55,809 nt of DNA from Bacteroidales bacterium (GCA_015060975.1 SUXI01000005.1:1-55809); one strand, 5' to 3'. Counted from the first letter of the stretch, positions 17,381-26,757 are shown. Translations and numbers: made by a program. Notes: a model not told the origin generated them from the letters alone.

Positions 17381-17932
17381 ATGAAAAAGAAATTTATTTG
17401 CGTAGTATGTGGTTACGTACACGAAGGTGACGAAGCTCCCGAACAATGTCCATTGTGCAAAGTTGGCAAAGACAAATTCAAAGAACTCGTTGAAGACGAA
17501 GACTTGAAATTCGTCACAGAACACGAAATAGGTATCGCTAAAGGTTGCGACGAAGAAATGATTAAAGACCTCACCACTCATTTCAACGGTGAATGTTCTG
17601 AAGTGGGCATGTATCTCGCAATGTCTCGTCAAGCCGACCGCGAAGGTTATCCCGAAATCGCCGAAGCATTCAAACGCTATGCCTGGGAAGAAGCCGAACA
17701 TGCGGCTAAGTTTGCCGAACTTCTTGGCGAATGTGTGTGGGACACTAAAACCAACCTCGAAAAACGTATGGCAGCCGAAGCAGGTGCTAATGCCGACAAA
17801 ATGCGTATTGCCGCTCGCGCTAAACAACTCAACCTTGATGCAATCCACGACACCGTTCACGAAATGGCAAAAGACGAAGCGCGTCATGGTCAAGGATTTC
17901 AAGGTCTTTACAAACGCTTTTTCAAAAAATAA
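17381..17932 (+). CDS. Reverse rubrerythrin (N-terminal rubredoxin domain)
   Basis: A 183-aa peroxide-reducing diiron protein with reversed domain order. Residues 1-35 form a rubredoxin-like FeS4 site (CVVCGY and CPLCKVG), and residues about 45-183 form the four-helix ferritin-like domain with [21 protein letters not shown] and DEARHG carrying the Glu/His iron ligands. It detoxifies hydrogen peroxide in anaerobes using NADH-derived electrons. A classical rubrerythrin follows 24 nt downstream in the same operon. Confidence 0.9.
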   Translation: MKKKFICVVCGYVHEGDEAPEQCPLCKVGKDKFKELVEDEDLKFVTEHEIGIAKGCDEEMIKDLTTHFNGECSEVGMYLAMSRQADREGYPEIAEAFKRYAWEEAEHAAKFAELLGECVWDTKTNLEKRMAAEAGANADKMRIAARAKQLNLDAIHDTVHEMAKDEARHGQGFQGLYKRFFKK

Positions 17933-17956
17933 TATCTAACCAAAATCTTTATTCTC

Positions 17957-18499
17957 ATGGCAGACTTAAAAGGCTCTAAAACCGAAAAAAACCTACTTGA
18001 AGCATTTGCCGGTGAATCTATGGCTCGCAATAAATACACCTACTATGCTTCACAAGCTCGCAAAGATGGATATGAACAAATAGCAAAAATCTTTGAAGAA
18101 ACCGCTAACAATGAAAAAGAGCATGCTAAAATATGGTTCAAACTACTTCACGATGATTGCATCCCATCTACAGCCGAAAATCTTCTCGATGCCGCTCAAG
18201 GCGAAAATTATGAGTGGACCGACATGTATGCACGCTTCGCTCAGGATGCTCGTGAAGAGGGATTCAACAAAATTGCAGCGCTTTTTGATATGGTAGGTAA
18301 AATCGAGAAAGAACACGAAGAACGCTACCGCAAATTGCTCGCAAACGTGGAAGGGCAATTGGTATTCTCTCGCGAAGGCGACTGTATTTGGGAATGTGCC
18401 AACTGTGGACACATCGTTATAGGTAAAAAAGCTCCCGAAATGTGTCCAGTGTGCAAACATCCAAAAGCATTCTTCCAAATCAAAGCCGAAAACTATTAA
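17957..18499 (+). CDS. Rubrerythrin (C-terminal rubredoxin domain)
   Basis: A 180-aa classical rubrerythrin. Its N-terminal ferritin-like diiron domain has [28 protein letters not shown] and [11 protein letters not shown] supplying Glu/His ligands. The C-terminal rubredoxin-like FeS4 domain has CANCGH and CPVCKHP. It acts as a cytosolic NADH peroxidase in oxygen-sensitive bacteria. It is the second gene of a two-gene operon that ends at the hairpin 18531-18566. Confidence 0.93.
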   Translation: MADLKGSKTEKNLLEAFAGESMARNKYTYYASQARKDGYEQIAKIFEETANNEKEHAKIWFKLLHDDCIPSTAENLLDAAQGENYEWTDMYARFAQDAREEGFNKIAALFDMVGKIEKEHEERYRKLLANVEGQLVFSREGDCIWECANCGHIVIGKKAPEMCPVCKHPKAFFQIKAENY

Positions 18500-18530
18500 T
18501 AATTAGTTCTCTTAAAAGTGCTTATAAAAT

Positions 18531-18566
18531 GGGCTGTCCAGCAAAAAAGTTGGGCAGTCTCTTTTA
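18531..18566 (+). terminator. Terminator after the rubrerythrin operon
   Basis: A 9-bp stem with two G-U pairs (18532-18540 and 18551-18559), followed by a U-rich tract. Confidence 0.55.
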
Positions 18567-18644
18567 TACTATTATATACCTGTTTCGGATTATTTGATGA
18601 ATAAGGACTATGATGGGTAGTTTTTTTAAAATTCTTGATAGGAC

Positions 18645-19778
18645 TTATTTACATTTGAATGCAAATTGCGAGGGTATTTCGCCGGTTGTTTGTGTCCATT
18701 TCAGAATCCCATCGGGGGAATAGCAATGTATGCGACCCGATGACACATAGTTGCGAGCATCAGTGATATATATTTCACCGGTAATAGGATGAACAGCAAT
18801 GCCATGAGGCATTTTAATATTAGCATCAGTGCCGTCCTTTATAATTTTATCATTAACCACCCTCAATGTATTCAAATCGAGGATAGAATAACTTATAGTA
18901 GTGGTATGCATGGCCTCATTTCGAACCGAAGCATAAATATATGCCGAATCGCCATGAATCCACATGTCACTAATGGGAGTATTTACTTCAGCCACAACCT
19001 TGTCGATTGATGGGTCAATCACATATAAACAAGACGGCACCAAAGCGTTATCGCCACGCGACGACACATATATCATACCATTTTTATGACGTTTCACACG
19101 ATGAAGGTTTATTGCCACATCAATATCTTTTATCACCTCAAAAGTTTTTAAGTCAACTACCGATACCGTGCGATCATAATTAGGAGCACGATAACCTCCC
19201 GAGTTGGCAATATATATCTTACCATTAGAGATAACCATCTCTTCGGGCTGATACCCCACATCTACCCTATCCACTATCTTCATCGATGCAGTATCAACCT
19301 TAAAAACCGCTCCCAATGGAGCCTTTGGATCATCTTGCACCGGTGACACATAGCTACTCACATATACATGAGGACCATATCCTATCACATAGCGGCAGTT
19401 TGGAATGTCGATACGTGCCACACTCACCGCATCAGTGGCTCGCATCACCTCAACTTTATGCGAACAGTTGATTACCGCATAAAGCTTTGAGCCATATATC
19501 TCCACATCATTACCCACATCGCCCAACTCCTTGACCACTTTTGGGTTGCGCTCGGCATAGATATTACGATGATATACACCTTGTGTCTCATCAAAATAAT
19601 CGAGTGTGGCCTTATTCGACCCCATATTCCCCTCGTTTATGAGATAGAAACCGTCAACACCGGTGATGCGCGGAGACTCCACCTCGGTCGATGTTGATGG
19701 GTGTATATAAATATCCTCACGACAACCGGTGAGAACCGCCAACGAGATTATAGATAATATTAAAACTGAGGCTCGCAT
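18645..19778 (-). CDS. YncE/BtuG-like beta-propeller surface lipoprotein
   Basis: A 377-aa lipoprotein. The signal peptide ends in the lipobox LTGC (Cys19), with acidic residues just after it, as in surface-exported Bacteroidetes lipoproteins. The rest is a seven-bladed YVTN-type propeller with repeating units such as VYVSS, IYIANSG and ITDARNY. In Bacteroides, BtuG proteins of this fold cap BtuB and bind cobalamin very tightly at the cell surface. Its place as third gene of a riboswitch-controlled btuB operon makes BtuG the best call. Its start shares one base with the stop of the preceding gene (coupled translation). Confidence 0.8.
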   Translation of the reverse strand: MRASVLILSIISLAVLTGCREDIYIHPSTSTEVESPRITGVDGFYLINEGNMGSNKATLDYFDETQGVYHRNIYAERNPKVVKELGDVGNDVEIYGSKLYAVINCSHKVEVMRATDAVSVARIDIPNCRYVIGYGPHVYVSSYVSPVQDDPKAPLGAVFKVDTASMKIVDRVDVGYQPEEMVISNGKIYIANSGGYRAPNYDRTVSVVDLKTFEVIKDIDVAINLHRVKRHKNGMIYVSSRGDNALVPSCLYVIDPSIDKVVAEVNTPISDMWIHGDSAYIYASVRNEAMHTTTISYSILDLNTLRVVNDKIIKDGTDANIKMPHGIAVHPITGEIYITDARNYVSSGRIHCYSPDGILKWTQTTGEIPSQFAFKCK

Positions 19779-20713
19779 TATTTATATGTAATTTGCTCAA
19801 TGGCTGCTACTTCGGTAGAACATTCACCCAATGGGCCATTGGCTTGCAATACTCCGGTGTAAACTTTTATGAAATCAATCGATGCAAGCGACACCTTTAC
19901 CCCGGCTGAATTTACCGCATTGTCGATATCGAGACACGAAGCCTCTACATTATTGGGGTGTGAATCGGCATAGCCATCATAACATGAAAGGTCAAACTTA
20001 TTAGTCTCGGTGTTAAACACGCCATTATCGGGTAAACGGCGACCGGTGAAAGTCATCGTTTCCACTTCGTCGAGCCACATAGGGAAATAATCTTGTTGAT
20101 GCTCGATTGTGCGATTGATATATCCATTATCGCCATTTGTGGCACTCCATGCGATATATTGATTATCAGTAGCATCGGCTGTAGGGCGATGATATGTCAC
20201 TTGATAGTTTGCCAAAGCATTTACATGTTGGTTCCCACGAAGCTCATACCATGTATCATCGGGCAATCCGTTTCCATTTTCATCACGCATCACCATCACT
20301 ATTCCGGGTTCGGGCGAACCGATGCGAATAGCATTTGAAGCGTCATTGGCATACACGGCATTTCCCACCACTCTGAAATCGGCTTTACTCTCTACGTTAG
20401 GAAGCGATTGAGGCAATTTGATTGTAACGCTACCGCCCCAAGCTCCGAGCGAAATCATATCACCATTACATAGTGACTCAGTGGCTTTGCGATTCATCGA
20501 CTCATATGTATCACCTGCCTCATATTCGGGAATTTCGTTAACAAACTGCCCCGGAGCAGGCGAATAATCCAACACCGTAACGTTCAATCGAGAGCTTGTC
20601 ATTGTCGGTTCAAAGGGTGGAACCGGTGCCGGTTCATCTTTATCGCTATCGCCACACGACACCATTGTCAAGGCCAATGCCATCATTGCCACATATTTGC
20701 TTCTTGATTTCAT
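19778..20713 (-). CDS. Surface lipoprotein of the B12 uptake operon
   Basis: A 311-aa lipoprotein (lipobox VSC, Cys20, followed by acidic GDSDKDEP, a typical surface-export tag). The remainder looks like a beta-rich binding domain, with segments such as GDMISLGAWGG, a Ca-site-like DENGNGLPDD and a terminal strand IDFIKVYTGV. I do not recognise a named enzyme. It sits 4 nt after btuB and overlaps the BtuG-like gene by one base, so it probably helps capture or hand over cobalamin or its binding proteins. It may belong to the auxiliary B12-binding lipoproteins (such as BtuH) known in Bacteroides loci; that match is not proven here. Confidence 0.65.
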   Translation of the reverse strand: MKSRSKYVAMMALALTMVSCGDSDKDEPAPVPPFEPTMTSSRLNVTVLDYSPAPGQFVNEIPEYEAGDTYESMNRKATESLCNGDMISLGAWGGSVTIKLPQSLPNVESKADFRVVGNAVYANDASNAIRIGSPEPGIVMVMRDENGNGLPDDTWYELRGNQHVNALANYQVTYHRPTADATDNQYIAWSATNGDNGYINRTIEHQQDYFPMWLDEVETMTFTGRRLPDNGVFNTETNKFDLSCYDGYADSHPNNVEASCLDIDNAVNSAGVKVSLASIDFIKVYTGVLQANGPLGECSTEVAAIEQITYK

Positions 20714-20717
20714 AATT

Positions 20718-22736
20718 TTATATGTTTATTTTTAATGTCACTTTATAATTGCGACCGGACATGGGGTAATTGAGTATCACCTCATAGTCTTGGTCAAATA
20801 TATTGTTCACCTCTAATCCCACACGGCATCTAACCTTGTTCAATGGGAAATTCCACACAAGCGAGGCATCGTGGGTGTACCATGGTTGCTCATGATTTTG
20901 TGGAATATTTTCTTGTGCGTTATATCGCTCACCGGTGTAGATGAAGCTATAATTAAAATCCCAACCCCGCCATGACAAATGCCCGGCAACCGACCCCGAG
21001 TGTAATGGGATATATGGGATTTGGTCGCCATAATATGAGTCGGCGCGGTCGGTAAAGTCGCGAGCCTTCTGATAAGTGTAGTTCAAGCGCAACGCACCAT
21101 CTACTTTACCAAATTTCATCGCCGTCTCAGCACCTAATTCCACTCCGAGAATTTCAACCATTCCAAGATTGAGCATCGTCCAACGGAACTGCTGTCCTGA
21201 TGGGTATGCTACAATTTTATTTGTCACCTTATTATAATAAGCATCACCTTTAACCGAGAACGATTTAAACACTGGGTGATTTGTGGGTTTATTATAACTA
21301 CTACCTATGCTATATTGCCATGTGTATTCAGGCTCAAGGTCTTTATTACCCACTTCGGTGTAATAAAGGTCATTGAATGTGGGCATGCGGAATGCTTTTT
21401 TCACAAAGCCGTTTATATGCCAATCAGCCGATGATAGCGGTTGCCACGAAAGGAACAAAGCAGGAGTAAACTCATCGCGGCAAGTCGTGCGACGACCACC
21501 TACATACTCATTTCCAATGCGATCTTGAACAAATGTGCCCAACACACTCGCTTGCGCACTCAATCCTCCATATTTAAATGCCGATGCCACCGATACATAT
21601 TGAGTCCAGCGCGTTGGATACATAAAATTCGACATATTGGCATTCATCGTGTTCCATTGTGCATCGACACTTGCCGAGAGATCCCACCACGATGTCATTC
21701 TAAAAATATTTGCCACCGAGAGATAAGCCTCTTGTTGGTAATAACTATTATCGATATAAAGCTCTTTGGGGTCATTGCGAAGGAAACGCATATAATCCCA
21801 AGCCCACTTTGCGCTACCTTTTATCTGATAACGAGGTGAGAACGAATATTCAAAACTACCCTGAACGAAAAGGTTGCGATCCCATTGCCGCTCTCCGTTT
21901 CGGAACACATTATTTACAATAGCTCCCGGAATTCCCCGCTCCGAATCGTAGTAATACACCTTTCCACACCATTGTCCATGTTCGAGATATCCGAAGGTCG
22001 ATACTTCGGCACGAAATGCCTCTATGTCGCTATTATGGCGAGTGGCAGTAGTATCGTAAGCCACAGTCCCATCTAGATTTAGACGCCGATAGCGAAAATC
22101 ATACTCCCCATCGGCATTGGTATATGAAGCACTTGCAGAAAGACTTATGCGATCGCCCAATCGTTGTTCCCACACCACTTCTGGATTCACTAGCCCAAAA
22201 CTTCCGGTCTTAATTTGACCCATAAGGCGCCAATTTTCATCATCTTGCCATCGAGGACGACGAGTGCGTATATAAATCGTCCCAGACGAACCGAAGTCTT
22301 TTGCTCCTTGAAAGATGTTGCTTTTCTGTCCGTTATATAGATTTATCTCTTCTATATTATCGAGTGAATAACGTCCTAAATCAATCTGCCCATTTTGGGC
22401 ATTACCAAGCTGAATACCATCATAAAACACTCCAACATGATGCGACCCCATTGAACGTATATTTATTGTCTTTATTCCTCCTACTCCGCCAAAGTCTTTC
22501 ACTTGAATGCCTGAAAAATAACGCAAAGCATCTGCTACCGACTGAGAGTTGAGGCTTTGCAGTTGAACTTCGTCGAGTCGTTGCGATTTAATTATCTCTT
22601 TATGACGACCCACTGCTATCACCACTTCATCAAGCATTGCCGAGTCTTCCACCTCAACATCGACTTCTGTGGCATAGGAAGATATGGGCGACAACCCCAC
22701 CCATAATAAAATTAATATGTATAGCCTTAGTTTCAA
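20718..22736 (-). CDS. btuB: TonB-dependent cobalamin receptor BtuB
   Basis: A 672-aa outer-membrane receptor. The signal peptide starts LKLRLYILILL and ends near SSYA. A TonB-box/plug region follows (EVVIAVGRHKE, then the plug with SVADALRYFSGIQVKDFGG and IRSMGSHHVGVFYDG), and then a 22-strand barrel ending in NYKVTLKINI with a terminal hydrophobic strand. The start is placed at TTG 22736: the open frame runs up to 22877, but that part lies inside the cobalamin riboswitch and would put 47 odd residues before the signal peptide. Control by the B12 riboswitch and the BtuG-like partner identify the substrate as cobalamin or corrinoids. Energy comes from a TonB complex such as 46465-49786. Confidence 0.88.
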   Translation of the reverse strand: MKLRLYILILLWVGLSPISSYATEVDVEVEDSAMLDEVVIAVGRHKEIIKSQRLDEVQLQSLNSQSVADALRYFSGIQVKDFGGVGGIKTINIRSMGSHHVGVFYDGIQLGNAQNGQIDLGRYSLDNIEEINLYNGQKSNIFQGAKDFGSSGTIYIRTRRPRWQDDENWRLMGQIKTGSFGLVNPEVVWEQRLGDRISLSASASYTNADGEYDFRYRRLNLDGTVAYDTTATRHNSDIEAFRAEVSTFGYLEHGQWCGKVYYYDSERGIPGAIVNNVFRNGERQWDRNLFVQGSFEYSFSPRYQIKGSAKWAWDYMRFLRNDPKELYIDNSYYQQEAYLSVANIFRMTSWWDLSASVDAQWNTMNANMSNFMYPTRWTQYVSVASAFKYGGLSAQASVLGTFVQDRIGNEYVGGRRTTCRDEFTPALFLSWQPLSSADWHINGFVKKAFRMPTFNDLYYTEVGNKDLEPEYTWQYSIGSSYNKPTNHPVFKSFSVKGDAYYNKVTNKIVAYPSGQQFRWTMLNLGMVEILGVELGAETAMKFGKVDGALRLNYTYQKARDFTDRADSYYGDQIPYIPLHSGSVAGHLSWRGWDFNYSFIYTGERYNAQENIPQNHEQPWYTHDASLVWNFPLNKVRCRVGLEVNNIFDQDYEVILNYPMSGRNYKVTLKINI

Positions 22737-22799
22737 AAAACACCCGGTTAAGTTGTCAAAATAATCATTTTTTGTTTGCTTTGCCAAAAAGAGCAACCA

Positions 22800-22985
22800 A
22801 CAATTACCGAGCAATACCTGAACGAATTTCAGAAACGGAATGTGATTTAGCCACACTTTTCGAGCGAAAGCGACCAAACTACCGCATTTCAGCGGCTCGG
22901 TTCCTGACTTCGTGAAAACTCAACGAGTTAACAGCTACACAGTTGCGCGACAGTACATGAATCTCACACGTTTCCCGATAAATAC
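22800..22985 (-). promoter_or_regulatory. Cobalamin (AdoCbl) riboswitch
   Basis: On the minus strand, downstream of the promoter at 22990-23020, the conserved cobalamin core is recognisable. GGGAAACGTGTGAGATTC (near 22975-22958) leads to an ACTGTCGCGCAACTGT block (22950-22935), and after a variable arm AAGTCAGGAACCGAGCC (22911-22895) forms the B12-box-like closing strand. The downstream part to about 22737 would be the expression platform, reaching the btuB start. No strong intrinsic terminator is seen, so control of translation initiation is more likely than attenuation. The 3' boundary is approximate. Confidence 0.85.
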
Positions 22986-22989
22986 ACTA

Positions 22990-23020
22990 CAAAGATAATG
23001 CAATTCCTTAAAAATCACAA
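22990..23020 (-). promoter_or_regulatory. Promoter of the B12 operon
   Basis: On the minus strand TTG (23018-23020), 20 nt, TATCTTTG (22990-22997). Transcription would start about 22982, at the first base of the riboswitch. Confidence 0.65.
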
Positions 23021-23063
23021 CAAAAATCATTTTTATTATACATAATACATAAAACCAGACTAT

Positions 23064-24227
23064 TTAAAAGTGCACCTTTGTTGAGATATTAAGAGTTAAT
23101 GATTGTATAGTTTTTTCGATATTTATCGGTTGAATTATACCATATTGAGCATTTGGGGTTAATTTATATTCCGCATTACTTATTTCGTAACCAAATGTGG
23201 CACCAACGCTCATATTATCGTTTAATCGGTAGGTTGTACCGGCAGCTATGCGAGCCGACACAAAATCATCATTTGTTTCTATCGCTCTGTCTATTGATTT
23301 GAGCGAGAAATTACGATAATAACCACAAGCCGCTTCGGCGTTAAAAGAAAAACGACTGCTCAACTGCTTGCGATAATATGGAGACAACTCTACCCCAACT
23401 GCATTTTCGGGTGCTACAAAAGTGCGCTCACACATTGCCGACTCATAGAAAATGGAGGTCGAACGCATAATCGCTCCAACCGATGCGCCCCAATGGTCAC
23501 CAAGTGGCATACCAAAACGCAATCCCACATTGAGCGACGGCTCTCGCGAAATCTTATATCTTTGCGATTTGAAACTTCCGAGATTAAAACTCATTCCGGT
23601 TTCAAGCGACAAAAAGGATTGGTTTTCATCATCAACCGACAGTTGATTGTATCGATTTTGTAGTTGTTTATCCCCAAAAATCTTGTCACCGATAAAATAT
23701 CCCAAATGACCGGTTACAACACCTATCACAGCCCCACCGGCAACATCAACCGGAAAATGTCGGCAATCGACCACCCTCTGCATCGCCATTGCCGAGGCAA
23801 AGGTGTAACCGCCAAATGTGTACCATGGCGAGCGCCAACCAAGTTCTCGTTCTATCATCGTCGCTCCGAGGAAGCTCCAAGCAGTGTGCCCCGAGGGGAA
23901 AGAGCGGTCATTTGTGGCATTGGGACGAGTCTCCCCTACCACATGTTTCAATCCTTCAACACAACCAGCCATCATCACCACACCAAGACCTTGCGACACC
24001 GCCATACGTCCCCACCCCGACCGGGTAGGTTGCCCCACAGCTTTCATAGCCCATGGCAACACTATTGGTGCATATTGCGCTCCATCTACAAGCAATCCAT
24101 TATCCTCGTTTTGCGCCACCCATGTAGGAGTCCAATCGGCTCGCAATGACAATGGCTCGACCTCACTATGGGCATATCCACCAAAGGTTGAGCATAACAA
24201 CGTAATTATTACAACAAATTTCTTCAT
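23064..24227 (-). CDS. PAP2-family phosphatase fused to a beta-barrel-like domain
   Basis: A 387-aa exported protein with a signal peptide ending near YAHS (about residue 20). Residues about 80-185 carry the three PAP2 phosphatase motifs: KHVVGETRP (C1), FPSGHT (C2) and RHFPVDVAGG (C3, catalytic His). The last ~190 residues alternate strands in the manner of an outer-membrane beta-barrel and end KVHF. PAP2 enzymes remove phosphate from lipid phosphates or pyrophosphates. Here the domain would face the periplasm with a barrel anchor, so a lipid A or undecaprenyl-type substrate is conceivable. A TATATTTG element (24232-24239) sits almost at the start codon, implying a leaderless or very short-leader mRNA. 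Confidence 0.82.
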   Translation of the reverse strand: MKKFVVIITLLCSTFGGYAHSEVEPLSLRADWTPTWVAQNEDNGLLVDGAQYAPIVLPWAMKAVGQPTRSGWGRMAVSQGLGVVMMAGCVEGLKHVVGETRPNATNDRSFPSGHTAWSFLGATMIERELGWRSPWYTFGGYTFASAMAMQRVVDCRHFPVDVAGGAVIGVVTGHLGYFIGDKIFGDKQLQNRYNQLSVDDENQSFLSLETGMSFNLGSFKSQRYKISREPSLNVGLRFGMPLGDHWGASVGAIMRSTSIFYESAMCERTFVAPENAVGVELSPYYRKQLSSRFSFNAEAACGYYRNFSLKSIDRAIETNDDFVSARIAAGTTYRLNDNMSVGATFGYEISNAEYKLTPNAQYGIIQPINIEKTIQSLTLNISTKVHF

Positions 24228-24318
24228 AGTGCAAATATACCTATTTTAGAGTAGATAAAAAACAATGAGGACCGGACAAATCGCCGATCCTCACATATAT
24301 TTGAATTATTTGTCTATA

Positions 24319-25656
24319 TTAGATGATACCTTGAGCCATCATTGCGCGAGCCACTTTCATGAAACCGGCAACGTTTGCACCCTTAACATAGTTAATATAT
24401 CCATCTTCCTCTTTACCATAGATAGAGCATTGTTTGTGGATTTCAGCCATGATACCTTTGAGTTTAGCGTCAACTTCTTCAGCGCTCCAGTTGAGTTTTT
24501 GTGAGTTTTGAGCCATTTCAAGACCTGATACTGACACACCACCTGCGTTTGCAGCCTTACCGGGAGCGTAAAGAATCTTAGCATTGAGGAATTCTTTGAT
24601 TGCATCGGGAGTTGAAGGCATATTGGCACCTTCCGACACTGCGAAACAGCCGTTAGCAAGGAGTGCACGTGCATCATCGCCATCAAGTTCGTTTTGAGTA
24701 GCCGATGGCATTGCGATATCACAAACAGCGTGCTGCCATGGACGTTCACCTTCGAAATATTGACAATCATATTCTTCGGCAAACTCTTTGATGCGACCAC
24801 GATAAACGTTTTTGAGTTTGAAGATATAGTCGAGTTGTTCTTGTGAGATACCTTCGGGCACATAGATTGAACCGTTAGAATCGCTCATTGACACAACTTT
24901 CGCACCAAGTTCGAGAAGTTTTTTAGCTGTATATGTAGCCACATTACCTGAACCTGAGATAGCAACTTTCTTATCTTTGATGTCAATACCTTTTGTTGCA
25001 AGCATGTTCAACAAGAAGTAAACGTTACCATAACCTGTTGCTTCGGGACGCACGAGTGAACCGCCAAAGTCAAGACCTTTACCGGTGAATGTACCTGTGA
25101 ATTCGCGAGCCATCTTTTTGTACATACCATACATATAACCCACTTCGCGAGCACCTACACCTATATCACCTGCAGGAACGTCGGTATCGGGACCGATGTG
25201 ACGCCACAATTCAGCGATGAACGCTTGGCAGAAACGCATCACTTCCATGTCGCTCTTACCGCGTGGAGAGAAGTCAGAGCCACCTTTACCGCCACCCATT
25301 GCGAGGGTGGTGAGTGAGTTTTTGAATGTTTGCTCAAATGCGAGGAACTTCAAGATTGACAGGTTAACCGATGAGTGGAAACGGATACCACCTTTGTATG
25401 GACCAATCGCATTGTTATGTTGCACACGGTAACCCATGTTGTTTTGTACATTTCCTTTATCATCTATCCACGAAATGCGGAATGTGAACACGCGATCGGG
25501 AATGCAAAGGCGTTCAATCAAGTTGTAGCGTTCAAATTCGGGGTGTTCGTTGTAAACATCTTCGATTGTAGATAAAACTTCTTCTACTGCCTGAATATAC
25601 TCAGGTTCATTTGGAAAACGACATTTCAATTTGTCGATTACTTCAACTGCTTTCAT
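24319..25656 (-). CDS. gdhA: NADP-specific glutamate dehydrogenase
   Basis: A 445-aa hexameric GDH that aminates 2-oxoglutarate with ammonia and NADPH. The substrate domain has GYRVQHNNAIGPYKGGIRFH and the catalytic Lys region LAMGGGKGGSDF; PAGDIGVGAREVGYM follows, then the nucleotide domain with GSGNVATYTAKKL. Length and motifs match bacterial NADP enzymes of this group. It is monocistronic, with a -7 box at 25736-25743 and an 80-nt leader. This is the main ammonium-assimilation enzyme in many Bacteroidales. Confidence 0.96.
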   Translation of the reverse strand: MKAVEVIDKLKCRFPNEPEYIQAVEEVLSTIEDVYNEHPEFERYNLIERLCIPDRVFTFRISWIDDKGNVQNNMGYRVQHNNAIGPYKGGIRFHSSVNLSILKFLAFEQTFKNSLTTLAMGGGKGGSDFSPRGKSDMEVMRFCQAFIAELWRHIGPDTDVPAGDIGVGAREVGYMYGMYKKMAREFTGTFTGKGLDFGGSLVRPEATGYGNVYFLLNMLATKGIDIKDKKVAISGSGNVATYTAKKLLELGAKVVSMSDSNGSIYVPEGISQEQLDYIFKLKNVYRGRIKEFAEEYDCQYFEGERPWQHAVCDIAMPSATQNELDGDDARALLANGCFAVSEGANMPSTPDAIKEFLNAKILYAPGKAANAGGVSVSGLEMAQNSQKLNWSAEEVDAKLKGIMAEIHKQCSIYGKEEDGYINYVKGANVAGFMKVARAMMAQGII

Positions 25657-25962
25657 AAATTTCTTTCTTTAATGAAGTATTATGTGTATATTTTTTCTAA
25701 AACAATCACGATGCACCTTGCATCAATTACGACTACAAAGATATAACCTTTTATTGTATTATCATAACATTTTGCAATTTTTTTCTCGAAAAATATAAAC
25801 TTTTTCTATTTTTCTTCACTTTGTAAAGATTTTTGCAACCTCCACCAACACAAAAAATAGCAAAAAGAAAACAATGCACATATATTTATGGCTCACTCAA
25901 AAACCGCCATTAATATCAATATGAATTATTTTTATCACACGAAATTTAATCAAAAAATTATA
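25657..25962. other. Intergenic stretch gdhA-plsC
   Basis: 306 non-coding bases. The left part is the gdhA leader with a minus-strand -7 box TATCTTTG at 25736-25743 (no -33 box at normal spacing). The right part is very AT-rich DNA downstream of plsC. No gene, repeat or convincing hairpin is visible. Confidence 0.55.
25736..25743 (-). promoter_or_regulatory. -7 element of gdhA
   Basis: TATCTTTG on the minus strand, about 80 nt before the gdhA start codon. Confidence 0.4.
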
Positions 25963-26679
25963 TTATTCTTTCAATGATGAAGATATTGTAGTATATGATT
26001 CCTCCATTACCGTTTTTATCCTAAATCCTCCTTCGGGAACTTCTATCGGTTTGTGGATTGTTATTTTGATATGCCCCCACATTGGAAGTTTTTTAAATCG
26101 AGGCATCACATCAAATGCGCCATCAATCGTAATAGGCACAATAGGCAAGTTAAATTGCACAGCTAATAAATATGCACCTTTTTTAAATGGAGTCATCTTG
26201 CCGTCCCAAGAACGAGAGCCTTCGGGGAAAACAACTATCGACATATCTTTTTGCAATTGCTGACGTGCTGTTGCCATAGTCTGTCTCACTGCGGCAGGAG
26301 ATGAATTATCCACGAAAATATGACCTGCTCGCTTGCAACCCCACCCTAAAAATGGAATTTTTTCAAGGCTTTTTTTCATCATCCATCTAAAGCTATGTCC
26401 CAAATAACCATATACTGAAAATATATCGTATGCACTTTGATGATTGGCAACAAAAACGTATGGAGTTTTAGAATCGATGTTCTCTCGACCGGTAACAGTC
26501 ACTTTTACAAATGAAATCCAACAAATCAATCTACCCCACATTACTGCCGGATAATATCCCCACCATTTGCCTCCTCCTAACATTGAGCCAATACCGGTTG
26601 ACAATCCTGCAAGAATTGTCAGAACCACAATCATTGGCACCATAAATATATATTGATATATACGATATAAAATCTTCAT
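25963..26679 (-). CDS. plsC: 1-acyl-sn-glycerol-3-phosphate acyltransferase
   Basis: A 238-aa inner-membrane acyltransferase that makes phosphatidic acid in phospholipid synthesis. An N-terminal membrane helix (about residues 8-32) precedes the catalytic HX4D block NHQSAYD and the glycerophosphate-binding FPEGSRS. The basic patch around GWGCKRAGHIFVD is also standard. It is monocistronic with a consensus promoter at 26702-26733. Confidence 0.92.
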   Translation of the reverse strand: MKILYRIYQYIFMVPMIVVLTILAGLSTGIGSMLGGGKWWGYYPAVMWGRLICWISFVKVTVTGRENIDSKTPYVFVANHQSAYDIFSVYGYLGHSFRWMMKKSLEKIPFLGWGCKRAGHIFVDNSSPAAVRQTMATARQQLQKDMSIVVFPEGSRSWDGKMTPFKKGAYLLAVQFNLPIVPITIDGAFDVMPRFKKLPMWGHIKITIHKPIEVPEGGFRIKTVMEESYTTISSSLKE

Positions 26680-26701
26680 AGCCTTGTTTTTTACAATAAT
26701 G

Positions 26702-26733
26702 CAAAGTTACGAGTAAAATCGCAAACTCACAAA
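26702..26733 (-). promoter_or_regulatory. plsC promoter
   Basis: On the minus strand TTTG (26730-26733), 20 nt, TAACTTTG (26702-26709), 22 nt before the start codon. Confidence 0.7.
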
Positions 26734-26757
26734 ATTTGACTTTCATTTCTAAAAACA

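Noticed and set aside
22737..22877. 47-residue N-terminal extension of BtuB
   Set aside because: It lies inside the cobalamin riboswitch and would bury the signal peptide.
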